A DNA stretch of 58,749 bases, from assembly GCA_946186125.1 (NCBI GenBank), contig CAMHLZ010000018.1, positions 1-58,749 of the forward strand, read 5' to 3'. The notes under the pieces are model-generated. The model saw only the letters and a list, made by a program, of their open reading frames with translations, was not told the origin of the DNA and searched no databases. Below, one piece after another: positions 36,597-46,897 of this stretch (positions within the stretch are counted from its first letter, which is position 1; the number at the start of each line of letters is the position of its first letter). The translations under genes and the position numbers were made by a program. This DNA is from an uncultured Lachnospira sp. (GTDB lineage Bacteria > Bacillota > Clostridia > Lachnospirales > Lachnospiraceae).

Positions 36597-38273
36597 ATGA
36601 CTGAAATCGGAACGATAATTGATGGGAAATATGAAATATTGAGAAAGATAGGAAAAGGCGGGATGTCTGTCGTATATCTTGCCATGGATACTCATCTTAA
36701 TAAGCAGTGGGCTGTTAAAGAAATCATAAAAAAAGGAAATGGTAAGAATGATGAAATAATTGTGAACAGTCTTTTGGCAGAGGCTAATATGATGAAAAAG
36801 CTGGATCATCCGGCTCTTCCAAGAATTGTAGATATAATAGATAACGAGTATACGATTTATGTAATTATGGATTATATTGAAGGGGAGTCGCTTGATAAAT
36901 ACTTAAAAGAATATGGTCCACAGTCAGAAGATATGGTTATTGAATGGACTAAGCAGCTATGTGATGCACTTTCATATCTGCATTCGCAGAAACCACCTAT
37001 TATATACAGAGATATGAAACCGGCTAATATTATGCTGAAGCCGGAAGGAAATATAAAAATTATAGACTTCGGTATAGCAAGAGAATACAAAGAACAGAAA
37101 CTTGCAGATACAACGGTACTTGGCACAAAAGGATATGCTCCTCCGGAGCAGTATAGCGGACAGACTGATGCACGTTCAGACATATACGCATTGGGAATGA
37201 CAATGCATCATTTGCTGACCGGAATAGATCCAAGAGGGGGCGATGGATATCATCCTGTAAGAACATGGAATCCTGATTTGTCAGAGGGAATAGAACTTAT
37301 TATTGATAAGTGTGTTCAGCCGGCACCTGAGAACAGATATCAGACATGTGCAGATTTATTATATGATTTGGAACATCCTCAGCTTATTACGAAAGATTAT
37401 AAGAAAAAGCAAAAAGTAAAACTCGGAGTATTTATTGGAACATTCGCTTTTTCGGTAATAATGCTTATTGCCGGCATATCCTGCAGGATGATATCAATTT
37501 CGATTAAGAATAACCAATATGATAATCTGATTTCTGTATCAGCTTCCACATCTATAGATGAAAAAAAAGACAGCTATATTTCAGCAATTGAAATATATCC
37601 GGACAGGCAGGATGCATATCTTAAGCTGCTTGAATCATATGAAGATGAAGGTACATTTGGAAAAAAAGAAAATGATGAATTCCTTGCGGTTTATAACAGA
37701 TACAAATCAGAACTGGATACAACAAGTATAAAGACAGCAGATTTAAATTACAAAATTGGAATGATGTATTTTAATTATTACACGGAAGATGATGGAACAT
37801 ACAGCTTTTCCGGACGGGTTCAAAAAGCATATTCTTTTTTTGAACAGAATTATGAGAATAAAGAATTGTCTGAAGATTATCAAAATCAGAACATTTCGGA
37901 TTGTTACTATAAAATATGTTACTTTTATAAAAAATACATTTTGAATTCTTCAACTGTGGAAGAGCCTTCAAAAAATGATTATGAAGAATTATTTGGTACA
38001 ATCAATGGAATGCTTGGAAATATAGGTGATGCATCAGCATATGACAGATTATCAATTTATAATGCGATATTTATGCTTATGTATGATCAAAGAAATAATA
38101 TGAAGCAGAATAACGTAGACCGAGAAGATATTCTTAACATTATAGATAGTGTTCGTGAATTGGCGGATAAATTGCGGGTAAATAAAGAACAGTCTCAAAA
38201 ATTACAGAACGAAATCAATGAACACTATGAATCATTTAGAGACGCAATCATAAGAGTATACGAGCAAAAATAA
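36597..38273 (+). CDS. Transmembrane serine/threonine protein kinase of the T7SS operon
   Basis: A 558-residue Hanks-type kinase. Its catalytic domain (about residues 1-255) is intact: P-loop IGKGGMSVVY (19-27), Lys41 in AVKE, the catalytic loop YRDMKPANIM with Asp139, DFG with Asp157 and a GYAPPEQYSG activation segment. A single membrane span (~276-296, GVFIGTFAFSVIMLIAGIS) leads to a ~260-residue extracytoplasmic helical domain with TPR-like features (SYISAIEIYPDRQDAYLKLL). There are no PASTA repeats. This kinase-TM-helical order resembles EssB/YukC, whose kinase domain is a dead pseudokinase. It could replace EssB, or be a separate regulator. ATG 36597 has AAGGGG 7 nt upstream. Confidence 0.88.
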   Translation: MTEIGTIIDGKYEILRKIGKGGMSVVYLAMDTHLNKQWAVKEIIKKGNGKNDEIIVNSLLAEANMMKKLDHPALPRIVDIIDNEYTIYVIMDYIEGESLDKYLKEYGPQSEDMVIEWTKQLCDALSYLHSQKPPIIYRDMKPANIMLKPEGNIKIIDFGIAREYKEQKLADTTVLGTKGYAPPEQYSGQTDARSDIYALGMTMHHLLTGIDPRGGDGYHPVRTWNPDLSEGIELIIDKCVQPAPENRYQTCADLLYDLEHPQLITKDYKKKQKVKLGVFIGTFAFSVIMLIAGISCRMISISIKNNQYDNLISVSASTSIDEKKDSYISAIEIYPDRQDAYLKLLESYEDEGTFGKKENDEFLAVYNRYKSELDTTSIKTADLNYKIGMMYFNYYTEDDGTYSFSGRVQKAYSFFEQNYENKELSEDYQNQNISDCYYKICYFYKKYILNSSTVEEPSKNDYEELFGTINGMLGNIGDASAYDRLSIYNAIFMLMYDQRNNMKQNNVDREDILNIIDSVRELADKLRVNKEQSQKLQNEINEHYESFRDAIIRVYEQK

Positions 38274-38287
38274 GAAAGGTAGAAGTT

Positions 38288-38683
38288 ATGGCGGATACAT
38301 TAAGTAATATATCTTTGATTACATTTATATTGTCGGGTGTATTTTTTGTAGTGGCAATTATATTGTTTATTGTATTTAATATTCCTGATGTTTTGGGCGA
38401 TTTAACGGGTAGAAATGCGAAAAAAACGATTGAACGCATAAGGAAAGATAATACTAAGTCTAACAAAAAAAAGTCAGATTATACATATTCTAAAAAGAGA
38501 GAAGTTTTAATAAAACAGGATGATTACGGTAATCCGGATAAGGAAGCTACAGGACTTTTGCCTGATATAACAGAGGTGCTTGTGGATGATGAGACAGCGC
38601 TGTTGGTTGAAGATGAATTAAAGGAGAATGGATTTGAATATATTGAAGATGTAATGATGGTTCATACAAAAGAGGAGATTTAA
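38288..38683 (+). CDS. Small single-pass membrane protein of the T7SS operon
   Basis: 131 residues, with one N-terminal membrane span (about residues 9-32, ITFILSGVFFVVAIILFIVF) and a highly charged cytoplasmic part (KKTIERIRKDNTKSNKKK) ending in an acidic region (TEVLVDDETALLVEDELKE). It does not match EssA in layout, since EssA has its span near the C-terminus. Several Ser/Thr residues lie in the basic stretch and could be kinase substrates, but that is speculation. It is 14 bases after the kinase gene and touches the next gene. Confidence 0.72.
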   Translation: MADTLSNISLITFILSGVFFVVAIILFIVFNIPDVLGDLTGRNAKKTIERIRKDNTKSNKKKSDYTYSKKREVLIKQDDYGNPDKEATGLLPDITEVLVDDETALLVEDELKENGFEYIEDVMMVHTKEEI

Positions 38684-39118
38684 ATGAAGATTATGAAGTT
38701 TTACTTCCGGATGGCGGTAATATTTTGGACAATTTTTTCATGTACCTTTTTGATTATGCCGTTTACCCGGAGCATGGAAAAAAGATTTCCTTTAGTATTA
38801 ATGAGTTTTTTATTTTGGACATCACTTGTTGCAGGACTTGGAAGTATTGTTATTGTAAGGGTTATCAATAAAAAAGTAAATGAAAAAAACAAAGTTAATA
38901 CAAAGAAAGCATATAAAAACACACCAAAGAATGTGGCACATATTGTATTTATAATATCCATATGTTTAATCGTATTGATTAATATTAACGGATGGCAGGA
39001 CAAATATATCACATACATCACTATATGCATGGTGATTGATTCGATAGGAATGCATTTTGTATTTGAGGATAGTTTGTATAAAAGAATAATAAGTAATAAA
39101 GGAGTTGGAAAGTTATGA
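38684..39118 (+). CDS. Four-span membrane protein of the T7SS operon
   Basis: 144 residues with four predicted membrane spans: about 8-28 (AVIFWTIFSCTFLIMPF), 36-62 (LVLMSFLFWTSLVAGLGSIV), 84-104 (AHIVFIISICLIVLINI) and 109-130 (YITYITICMVIDSIGMHFVF), with a basic loop between spans 2 and 3. I recognise no family. It starts directly after the preceding stop with GAGGAG upstream, and its stop overlaps the ATG of the giant surface protein (ATGA), so the two are translationally coupled and may act together in the membrane. Confidence 0.72.
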   Translation: MKIMKFYFRMAVIFWTIFSCTFLIMPFTRSMEKRFPLVLMSFLFWTSLVAGLGSIVIVRVINKKVNEKNKVNTKKAYKNTPKNVAHIVFIISICLIVLININGWQDKYITYITICMVIDSIGMHFVFEDSLYKRIISNKGVGKL

Positions 39119-42100
39119 TAAGAAATATGAGTTGGAAAAGAATAGTTTCTATTATGTTGATACTTATAATGGTTGTTAATATTACACCGTTATCTGAGTT
39201 AAGGATTAATGCAGCCACGGATACAATGCCTGAATGTGTGACTGTATGCGTTAAGGATGAATTTGGTAATGCGTTAGAGGATGTACAGGTAAGTTATAGT
39301 ATTTTTTCAGTAACTACAAATAGTGAAATATATCAAGAAACAGTTATGACAGATGGGAATGGAAGCTGCAAGGTGCTTGGCATGGCTGATTTTATAGCCG
39401 GAGATTTGGAAATATCAGCAGAGATAATGAAAAAAGATTATAAGAAATCATCAATAGAGAAAACGCTTATAACATCAATAGATGAAAATTTTGATGTAGT
39501 ACTTACACATCTTCCGGGATTTGATGTGCCGGTTGAAGGAATAGATGTAGTATATGAAGAGGATGAAAATGGTTCAGTGATAAAAGAAAAGCTTGTTAAC
39601 GTTCAGGCGGAAGAAGGTGATAAAGTCAGCTATAGCTTTGATGGAGAAAACTGGGATGAAGATATACCGGAAGAGAGTGAAGTGGGGGATTATACCATTT
39701 ATGTTAAGGTGGAAAGAGAAGGATATGCGGATTTCAGAACTCAGGTTACTTCATATATCATAGCAAAAGATACAGATATAGCCGTTAATCCGTGCCAGCA
39801 GACATATGACAGTGAGGAACATGGAATATTTGAAATAACAGGACTTAAAAACGGAGACAGTATTGAGCTTATTTATCCTTATTCTGATAAAGAAGATGCA
39901 GCAGAGGAAAATAAGAAAAACAAAAAGACATTTATTTATGGAACGGATGAATTTGATATTCCTAAGATAAAAAATACAGGTGATAAAGGAAGTTTTAAGA
40001 TAAGAGTATTAAGAAATAAGAATTATAACGTTTTTGAAACTACGGGAAATGCCGTGATATCACCTGCAGAGATTAATAAAGAATCGGTTGTAATCAATGT
40101 TGCGACAGACCTTGTTTATGGTGAAGGTATAGAAAAGTTAGTGAATGAAGAAATAGAAGGAATAATACCGGGTGATACTGTTCTGTACAGATACAGAAAG
40201 GAGAATGACAATGAATGGACAAGCGAAGAAGATGGTTGGAGTGAAGAAGTTCCAAGTGCAGAGGATGCAGGAAAGTATTTAGTACAGGTACGCGTAGAGA
40301 GGGTAAATTACAAAACATATATATCGGATGAAGTTGAAGTAAATATCGCAAAGAAAAATATTGAAGAAGGTAAGATCATAGTAGAGTCAAAGGAATATAC
40401 ATATGATAACAGTGAGCATGAAGTATTAAAGATAAACGGATTAGTTACAGGTGATAAGGTAACAATACAATGTGGCGGTGAAGATGAATCATATGAATAT
40501 ATATATTCTGAAGATAATAAAGAAAACAATATAATACCTACGAAAAAGAATGCCGGAACATATTCGTTTAATGTAACTGTAGATAGAAAAAACTATGAAC
40601 CTGTATCATTTAACGGAGAGTGTGTTATTAATGAAGCTGATATTAAAGATATTAGTTTTAGTGCCAGAGAAGATATTGTTTATAACGGATTTAATCAGAA
40701 TTTACTAAGTGATAAAATCGAAGGAATTAAAGAAAATGATGACGTTCTTTATAGGTACAGAAAAGAAAATGCCAATGAATGGACAAATGAAGATGAAGGT
40801 TGGAGTAAAGAAGTTCCAAGTGCAGAGGATGCAGGAAAGTATTTAGTACAGGTACGCGTGAATAGGGAAAATTACAAACCATTTACAACAGAGGAAAAAG
40901 AGGTAGAAATAAAAAAAGCAGAACAGATTATTTGTTTTAAAAAAGGTAATGGTGTAATAGAGAAAGATGAAATAGAGATAACATATACTGGAAAGGATGA
41001 AGAAGATAATAAAGAAGACAATAAAGTAGGTATCACTTGTGATACAGCTAAAAATGGCAGAGAGATTTCGTATGGTTTTGAAGTTAAAAATGCAGATTTT
41101 AATGGTAATTCAGATGACATTGTTACAATCGGTAATGATGGAAATCTTGATGTGAAAAAAGGTGGTTATGTTGTCTTAATGAAGGTTTGTGTAGATGGAG
41201 ATGACAACTATGAGGAAGCAAATGCAAAAAAAATAATTGTAATCAAATCAAATGAGGATGATCTTATCTGGTTTTATAATCAAAAAGAAACGAAAGAACC
41301 AATCAATGATACAGTTATTAGATTTACCTTAGGAACATCTGATGTTGTTAATGAGCAGGTATTCCTTGAGAAAAAATATGAGGAAGATCAAGGGAAAATT
41401 ACATATTCCATAGAAGATGAAAATAAGGTGAAATTAGATTTGTCAGAGTATGGATTGGAATTAGATAAGAACAACGGTCATATAAGAGTTGCAGAGGGCG
41501 GTTTAAAAAAACTTATTGATTCAATTAAAGATAATAAATCATTATTTTTTTATGTTAATGCATCTATAAGCGAAGGAATAGTGGAATATAATGAAGTGAA
41601 GTACACTGTTTATAAGTCGCTGGATGTAAAATACAGAATAGATATTAGATTTGGGGATGATAAAACGGATATAGTTTTATTAGACGAGAATGGAAATAGA
41701 TTAGCTGCTAAAAAAATTGGTCAGACATTTTATTATAAAGAAAATGTTTATATAAAAAAGGACGGATATAAGGTTACTCAGTTCAAAGAGAATATGGGTG
41801 AATTTGAGGATAGTTTTGTTTTTAATAAAGAATTAAATGAAAAAAATACATATTTATGTTTTAAAAACGATGAAACGGGAGCAATATTAAGGCCTGTTAA
41901 AATTCATAAAATGTATGTAGATGATGAATTACCGGATGAACTTAGAGTTAGTATTTCGGATAATAGTTTTTATCATTCAGAAAAAGATAAGCTTAAAATA
42001 TCTGTAGAAGTAAAAGATAAATTATCAGGTATACAGCTAATAAAATGCGAACTTAAGTGTGGCAGTAAAAATTTAAGCGCTGAAGCTACAGGAAAAGAAA

Positions 42101-45100
42101 TTAAAAATAAAAACCACATCATTTTCAAAACAACATTTGAGTTTGATGTGGAACAGGGTATGGATGATCAAAAGCCTGAGATAATCGTTACGGCTATAGA
42201 TAAGGCAGGAAATGAAATAGTAGAAAATAATGGTGAATTTGTTGTTGATACGATTTCTCCAAAAGTCAAACTGGAAATTGGTTCAATCAATGATAAAGAT
42301 GAGATTATAAAAATTGATAAGAAATATTACTTTAAAAACGATGTCAAAGTTAATGTTACAGTGTATGATGAAAATTTTTCTAAAGAAGACTTTATCATCA
42401 ACATAGTAGATGAAAAAGGCACTGAAGAGGTGGATTTTATCTCAGAATGGGTTGACGATAAAAAAGATTATAAACACACGAATTCATTTTATATTAAAGG
42501 TGAAGGTGAATACAAAATTATTGTTGAAGAGGTTAAAGATTCAGCAGGAAATAACGCAGAAAAGATAACATACAGGGATAAAAATGAAGAAAATGCAGGT
42601 GAGTATGGAAAAGTTGACGAGTCTAAAATGATAGTGATTGACAAGACAAAGCCTGTAGTCGAATTTGAAGACCATACAAACGATAAAGATACAGAAAACC
42701 AATATATAAAAATCAGGGTAAAAGAACATTATTTTGACAAAGACAGGTTAACGTTGAATTTCAATCGCTATACTAATGCTAATATGAAGGATAAAAATCC
42801 AAATGTAAGTTTAGATGATGAAGATTTAGGAAATCTTGAATGGATTTCTGAGGGAAAAGATACATATTCCATAACATTATCTAAAAATGAAATTCCTAAA
42901 TTAAAGGACGGAATTTTTAAAGATGTAGAAATCTGTTCTACCGATTTGGCAGGCAACGAAGGAGTAGTGTTGAATAAGAATTTTATCATAGACTATACAG
43001 CACCAGATTCTTTGAAGATAGATTTCGAGAAAGAATCTGCAAAAGAAAATATTCTTCCAAACATTACATTTGGTTTCTTTAAAGATGAAGCGGAGATAAC
43101 ATTTACGGTGTATGATGAAGTTTCCGGTATAGATAAAATATATTGGAGTTATGAAAAAGAGAAAGATTCAAGCGATAAAAATGTTGTATCTTTAAGTGGT
43201 TCTAGAAGTTGTAAACAGGACGAAAAAGATAAAACAAAATTTACAGCTAAGATAACTCTCCCAAAAGAAAAGGGTACTCAGCTTAGAGGTAACCTGAAAT
43301 TCTATGCTATTGATAAAAAAGGAAATATCAGTGATGCATATACAGGTAGCGGGGAAGTTTTGGTTGTGGATTCAATATCTCCTGAAATGTCAGTAGAATA
43401 TGACGGATATACCAGACAAATTAATGACACACTATATTACAATAAAGATTTGGTCATAAAGTTTAATGTTGATGAAGCAAACTTTTATGGAGATGATGTA
43501 AAAGTAAGCATTGAAAAAGACGGAAAAGAAATAGATTCTCCTAAATTAACATGGGAAGATGGAGAGGGCGATTTATGGTATGCCGATTATACAATTCAGG
43601 CAAAAGAAGACCATTCAAATGACGGAGATTATCGTATATATGTCGATTACACGGATAAAAGCGGTAATAATATGAAAACATGGCAGTCAGATGTTATCGT
43701 AATCGACACAATAAAACCAGTTATATCGGTTAAATATGAAAATGAAAATGTAAAAAATCAGATAGAAGATAATGAAGGCAACCTAAGAAATTATTTCGAT
43801 TCTGACCAGACTGCAGAGATTACAATAGACGAGCATAATTTTTATGAAGGAGATGTTAGTTTTAATATAGTAACTAAAGATGTTGCAGGAAATGAACTTG
43901 ACGCAAATGCATTAAATATTAAATCATCATGGATAACAGCAGATGATATACATAAAATTAAAATAAGTTATCCGGGTGATGCTAACTATACTTTTGGTAT
44001 CACATATACTGACCTGGCAGGAAACCAATCGGACGAATATGGTAAAGATTATTTTACGGTTGATAAGACAAAACCGGAAAATCTGAAGATATCATACAGT
44101 CCTTCGGTTATAGATACGATGTTATCAAACATAACATTTGGATTTTACAATACAAAAGTAACGGTAACATTAGAAGCGACTGACAGCATATCAATGGTTA
44201 ATAATTTTAAATATGCATATGTTAAGGCAGTTCCTGAAAGTTCGGTCAATGCACAGCGGATAGAGCAGGAAGTTACCGGGGCACAGATAAATTATTCAGA
44301 TAAAGGCTATACGGCAACGATATCATTTGATGTGCCGTCGGATTCATTGACAGGAATTAATCAATTGAACGGAACATTTGATTTTATGACAATTGACAGA
44401 GCAGGTAATGAGTCGGAATATCTTAGAGATTCTAAGAGAATAGTGGTTGATAATATTACACCGACATCAACAGTCGTGTACAATACTCCGGTCAGAAATA
44501 CCGGAAATATTGCATATTATGATGGCGGCATTCAGACTGTGATAACAATGAATGAAGCAAACTTTTATCCGGAAGATGCGACGGTTACGGTTACAAAAGA
44601 CGGAAGTACATATGGCGTAACACCATCATGGAGTGATAAAGATACAGATACTCATACCGGTACATTTACACTTTCGCAGGATGGAGATTATTTTGTAACA
44701 GTCGGGTATAAGGACAAGTCAAATAATAGTATGATTGAATATCACTCATCACAGATGACCATAGATACTAAGATTAATGAAGCTGTTATAACGATTAACG
44801 GTAATGAAGCTGATGGTAAAGCATTTGGAGAAGATGTAGTGCTGGGCGTTGCATTTGAAGACAAGAATTTTGACAGTTATAACATTTCGATGACAAGGAC
44901 AAGAATGGAACAAAAGGACGTAACCGTAACGGATGACTTCATTGATAAGAAGATAGCGATAAAAGAAAACTCAGGAAGTGATACCTTTGATACCTTTGAA
45001 AAAATAAAAGAAAATGATGGAATATATACAATAAAGGTATCGGTAAACGATAAAGCAGGTCATACGGTTGATAACACTGCAACATTTACCGTGAACAGAT

Positions 45101-45939
45101 TTGGTTCAGTATATGAATACAGTGATTATCTTGTATCGTTGATTAAGGATGGCGGTTCATACGTTCAGAAATTAAAAGAGGATCTGATAATAACTGAATA
45201 TAATTCGGACAGGCTGATTGATAAGTCATTAGACATAAGCCTGTCAAAAGATGGAAGACCTGTTGATGATGCAGTTTATGATGTTACACCTGATATAAAT
45301 AATGAGGTTCAGGTTGGAGACAGTGGCTGGTATCAGTATAAATACGTTATCAAGAAACAAAACTTTGATAAAGACGGTTTATACAAACTGACAATATCAT
45401 CAAAAGATGCTACGGGAAATAATCCTGAAAATATGCCGGAAAATACAAATTACACGGATAATGCAATTCAATTTCATGTAGACAGCACGTCACCGGAGAT
45501 TAACAGTATAACCGGACTTGAAAAGAAAATCATAAATGCAACAGGAGTTGATGTTAATTACACAGTATATGATACGGTTGGGTTAAAATCCGTATCAGTT
45601 GAGGTGGATGATAAAGAGATTGCTAACGTGACTGATTTTGGTGAAGACACGAACGCATATGAAGGCAAATTTTCATTAAGTGAGAAAAAAGAAGAACAAA
45701 AAGTAAGACTTGTAGTAACGGACAAGGCAGGAAATGTTACGGACACAAATTCAGAGGATTATGAATCTGCGTTCGCATTCAATAAAAATGTTCTTGTATC
45801 TACGAATGCATTTGTCAGATGGTATGCAAATCAATATTTATTCTGGGGTTCTATTATGACGGCGGCAGCAGTGGCAGCAGGTGGAACGGGAATGATAATG
45901 TTTGGCAGGAAAAAGGGCAGCAAAAAGACAAACGGTTAA
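39115..45939 (+). CDS. Giant Ig/MBG-repeat cell-envelope protein with a C-terminal membrane anchor, in the T7SS operon
   Basis: 2274 residues. A Sec signal peptide (WKRIVSIMLILIMVVNITPL) is followed by a CNA-B-like domain and several MBG/YDG-type beta modules (about 140-620), two nearly identical in part. Then come about nine Ig-like modules of 110-130 residues, each introduced by a D-x-T/S/I-x-P linker such as DTISPKVKL (near 1043), DKTKPVVEF (1175), DYTAPDSLK (1292) and DNITPTSTV (1778). The end has one membrane span (LFWGSIMTAAAVAAGGTGMI) and a basic tail, with no LPXTG motif. It would form a long rod from the membrane through the wall. Its place between membrane components and FHA/EssC genes suggests a wall-spanning or adhesive part of the secretion apparatus, perhaps analogous to YueB/EsaA; that is inference. 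Confidence 0.85.
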   Translation: MIRNMSWKRIVSIMLILIMVVNITPLSELRINAATDTMPECVTVCVKDEFGNALEDVQVSYSIFSVTTNSEIYQETVMTDGNGSCKVLGMADFIAGDLEISAEIMKKDYKKSSIEKTLITSIDENFDVVLTHLPGFDVPVEGIDVVYEEDENGSVIKEKLVNVQAEEGDKVSYSFDGENWDEDIPEESEVGDYTIYVKVEREGYADFRTQVTSYIIAKDTDIAVNPCQQTYDSEEHGIFEITGLKNGDSIELIYPYSDKEDAAEENKKNKKTFIYGTDEFDIPKIKNTGDKGSFKIRVLRNKNYNVFETTGNAVISPAEINKESVVINVATDLVYGEGIEKLVNEEIEGIIPGDTVLYRYRKENDNEWTSEEDGWSEEVPSAEDAGKYLVQVRVERVNYKTYISDEVEVNIAKKNIEEGKIIVESKEYTYDNSEHEVLKINGLVTGDKVTIQCGGEDESYEYIYSEDNKENNIIPTKKNAGTYSFNVTVDRKNYEPVSFNGECVINEADIKDISFSAREDIVYNGFNQNLLSDKIEGIKENDDVLYRYRKENANEWTNEDEGWSKEVPSAEDAGKYLVQVRVNRENYKPFTTEEKEVEIKKAEQIICFKKGNGVIEKDEIEITYTGKDEEDNKEDNKVGITCDTAKNGREISYGFEVKNADFNGNSDDIVTIGNDGNLDVKKGGYVVLMKVCVDGDDNYEEANAKKIIVIKSNEDDLIWFYNQKETKEPINDTVIRFTLGTSDVVNEQVFLEKKYEEDQGKITYSIEDENKVKLDLSEYGLELDKNNGHIRVAEGGLKKLIDSIKDNKSLFFYVNASISEGIVEYNEVKYTVYKSLDVKYRIDIRFGDDKTDIVLLDENGNRLAAKKIGQTFYYKENVYIKKDGYKVTQFKENMGEFEDSFVFNKELNEKNTYLCFKNDETGAILRPVKIHKMYVDDELPDELRVSISDNSFYHSEKDKLKISVEVKDKLSGIQLIKCELKCGSKNLSAEATGKEIKNKNHIIFKTTFEFDVEQGMDDQKPEIIVTAIDKAGNEIVENNGEFVVDTISPKVKLEIGSINDKDEIIKIDKKYYFKNDVKVNVTVYDENFSKEDFIINIVDEKGTEEVDFISEWVDDKKDYKHTNSFYIKGEGEYKIIVEEVKDSAGNNAEKITYRDKNEENAGEYGKVDESKMIVIDKTKPVVEFEDHTNDKDTENQYIKIRVKEHYFDKDRLTLNFNRYTNANMKDKNPNVSLDDEDLGNLEWISEGKDTYSITLSKNEIPKLKDGIFKDVEICSTDLAGNEGVVLNKNFIIDYTAPDSLKIDFEKESAKENILPNITFGFFKDEAEITFTVYDEVSGIDKIYWSYEKEKDSSDKNVVSLSGSRSCKQDEKDKTKFTAKITLPKEKGTQLRGNLKFYAIDKKGNISDAYTGSGEVLVVDSISPEMSVEYDGYTRQINDTLYYNKDLVIKFNVDEANFYGDDVKVSIEKDGKEIDSPKLTWEDGEGDLWYADYTIQAKEDHSNDGDYRIYVDYTDKSGNNMKTWQSDVIVIDTIKPVISVKYENENVKNQIEDNEGNLRNYFDSDQTAEITIDEHNFYEGDVSFNIVTKDVAGNELDANALNIKSSWITADDIHKIKISYPGDANYTFGITYTDLAGNQSDEYGKDYFTVDKTKPENLKISYSPSVIDTMLSNITFGFYNTKVTVTLEATDSISMVNNFKYAYVKAVPESSVNAQRIEQEVTGAQINYSDKGYTATISFDVPSDSLTGINQLNGTFDFMTIDRAGNESEYLRDSKRIVVDNITPTSTVVYNTPVRNTGNIAYYDGGIQTVITMNEANFYPEDATVTVTKDGSTYGVTPSWSDKDTDTHTGTFTLSQDGDYFVTVGYKDKSNNSMIEYHSSQMTIDTKINEAVITINGNEADGKAFGEDVVLGVAFEDKNFDSYNISMTRTRMEQKDVTVTDDFIDKKIAIKENSGSDTFDTFEKIKENDGIYTIKVSVNDKAGHTVDNTATFTVNRFGSVYEYSDYLVSLIKDGGSYVQKLKEDLIITEYNSDRLIDKSLDISLSKDGRPVDDAVYDVTPDINNEVQVGDSGWYQYKYVIKKQNFDKDGLYKLTISSKDATGNNPENMPENTNYTDNAIQFHVDSTSPEINSITGLEKKIINATGVDVNYTVYDTVGLKSVSVEVDDKEIANVTDFGEDTNAYEGKFSLSEKKEEQKVRLVVTDKAGNVTDTNSEDYESAFAFNKNVLVSTNAFVRWYANQYLFWGSIMTAAAVAAGGTGMIMFGRKKGSKKTNG

Positions 45940-45967
45940 TGGTGGTATTGCCGGGGAAGGAAAAGCA

Positions 45968-46894
45968 ATGTATGTACTAAAAGATAACGGAGTCATAAAA
46001 GAAATAGAAAGTGGCAACAACTTTGGATATGTACTGCAGGATAGCAAATATTTTGTAAAGACGGATTATAAAGTACTGCAAAGTCAGAAAGACGGATTAT
46101 TCGTTACATGTATGAAAATGATGTATAACGGGAAAATAGAGCTATATTATATTACAGACAATTACAGACCAATGTCTTCAATGTTTGCGAATATAACTCC
46201 GGAAATACTTATCACTATTGTGGTCAATTTATTTGGCAGTGTTGTAGATGTAAGAAATAATGGTTTCTTAAAAAGCCAGAATATTGATGTATCATGGGAT
46301 AAAATATTTGTTGATACAAATACTTTGCAGGTTAAGCTGGTGTATCTGCCAATCAATGTTAACGCATTTGACAGTTATGCAGAGTTTGAAAGCGAATTAA
46401 GGGCAAGCTTAGTAAAATTAATTAACAGATTGGTTACACAACCACATTTAAGATTAGATAAGATGGTTGCTGATATTGTAAATGGTTCACTAAGCATTGA
46501 GGATATCTATAATAAATATAGGGGTGCCGGTGTGCCGGCTATAGATCAGTATAGTAAAAATGAAGATACAAAAGATGAACAATCAGGTGAGTTAAAAATA
46601 GTTGCTATGAATGCACCCGAATATTTTGAGGCAAAACTTGGTCAGGCGAAAACGGTATTTGGAAAAAAACGCAGTATTTCAGATGTGGTGATAGATTTTA
46701 ATGCGGCAATCAGCAGAAAACACTGTTCAATCTATTGCCACAAAGGAAAATACTTTATAGAAGATGAAGACAGTGCAAATGGAACATATGTAAATGGAAA
46801 GAGATTGTCAGCGAGTGACCGTATTGAGATAAAAAAAGGTGATATTATTCGTATGGCAGACAGCGATTTTCAGTTAGTATCGGTAAGGAGATAA
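45968..46894 (+). CDS. FHA-domain protein with a DUF6382-like N-domain
   Basis: 308 residues, cytoplasmic. The N-terminal ~190 residues resemble the family that is also found, broken, at the start of the operon: WDKIFVDTNTLQVKLVYLPI here, against ENIYINEQTKELQFIYFPI there. A linker leads to a C-terminal FHA domain (about 215-305): TVFGKKRSISDVVIDFNAAI, SRKHCSIYCHKGKYFIEDED and SANGTYVNG. FHA domains bind phosphothreonine, so the adjacent kinase is the likely source of its ligand. ATG 45968 has GGGGAAGG upstream. It starts 28 bases after the giant protein. Confidence 0.87.
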   Translation: MYVLKDNGVIKEIESGNNFGYVLQDSKYFVKTDYKVLQSQKDGLFVTCMKMMYNGKIELYYITDNYRPMSSMFANITPEILITIVVNLFGSVVDVRNNGFLKSQNIDVSWDKIFVDTNTLQVKLVYLPINVNAFDSYAEFESELRASLVKLINRLVTQPHLRLDKMVADIVNGSLSIEDIYNKYRGAGVPAIDQYSKNEDTKDEQSGELKIVAMNAPEYFEAKLGQAKTVFGKKRSISDVVIDFNAAISRKHCSIYCHKGKYFIEDEDSANGTYVNGKRLSASDRIEIKKGDIIRMADSDFQLVSVRR

Positions 46895-46897
46895 GAA

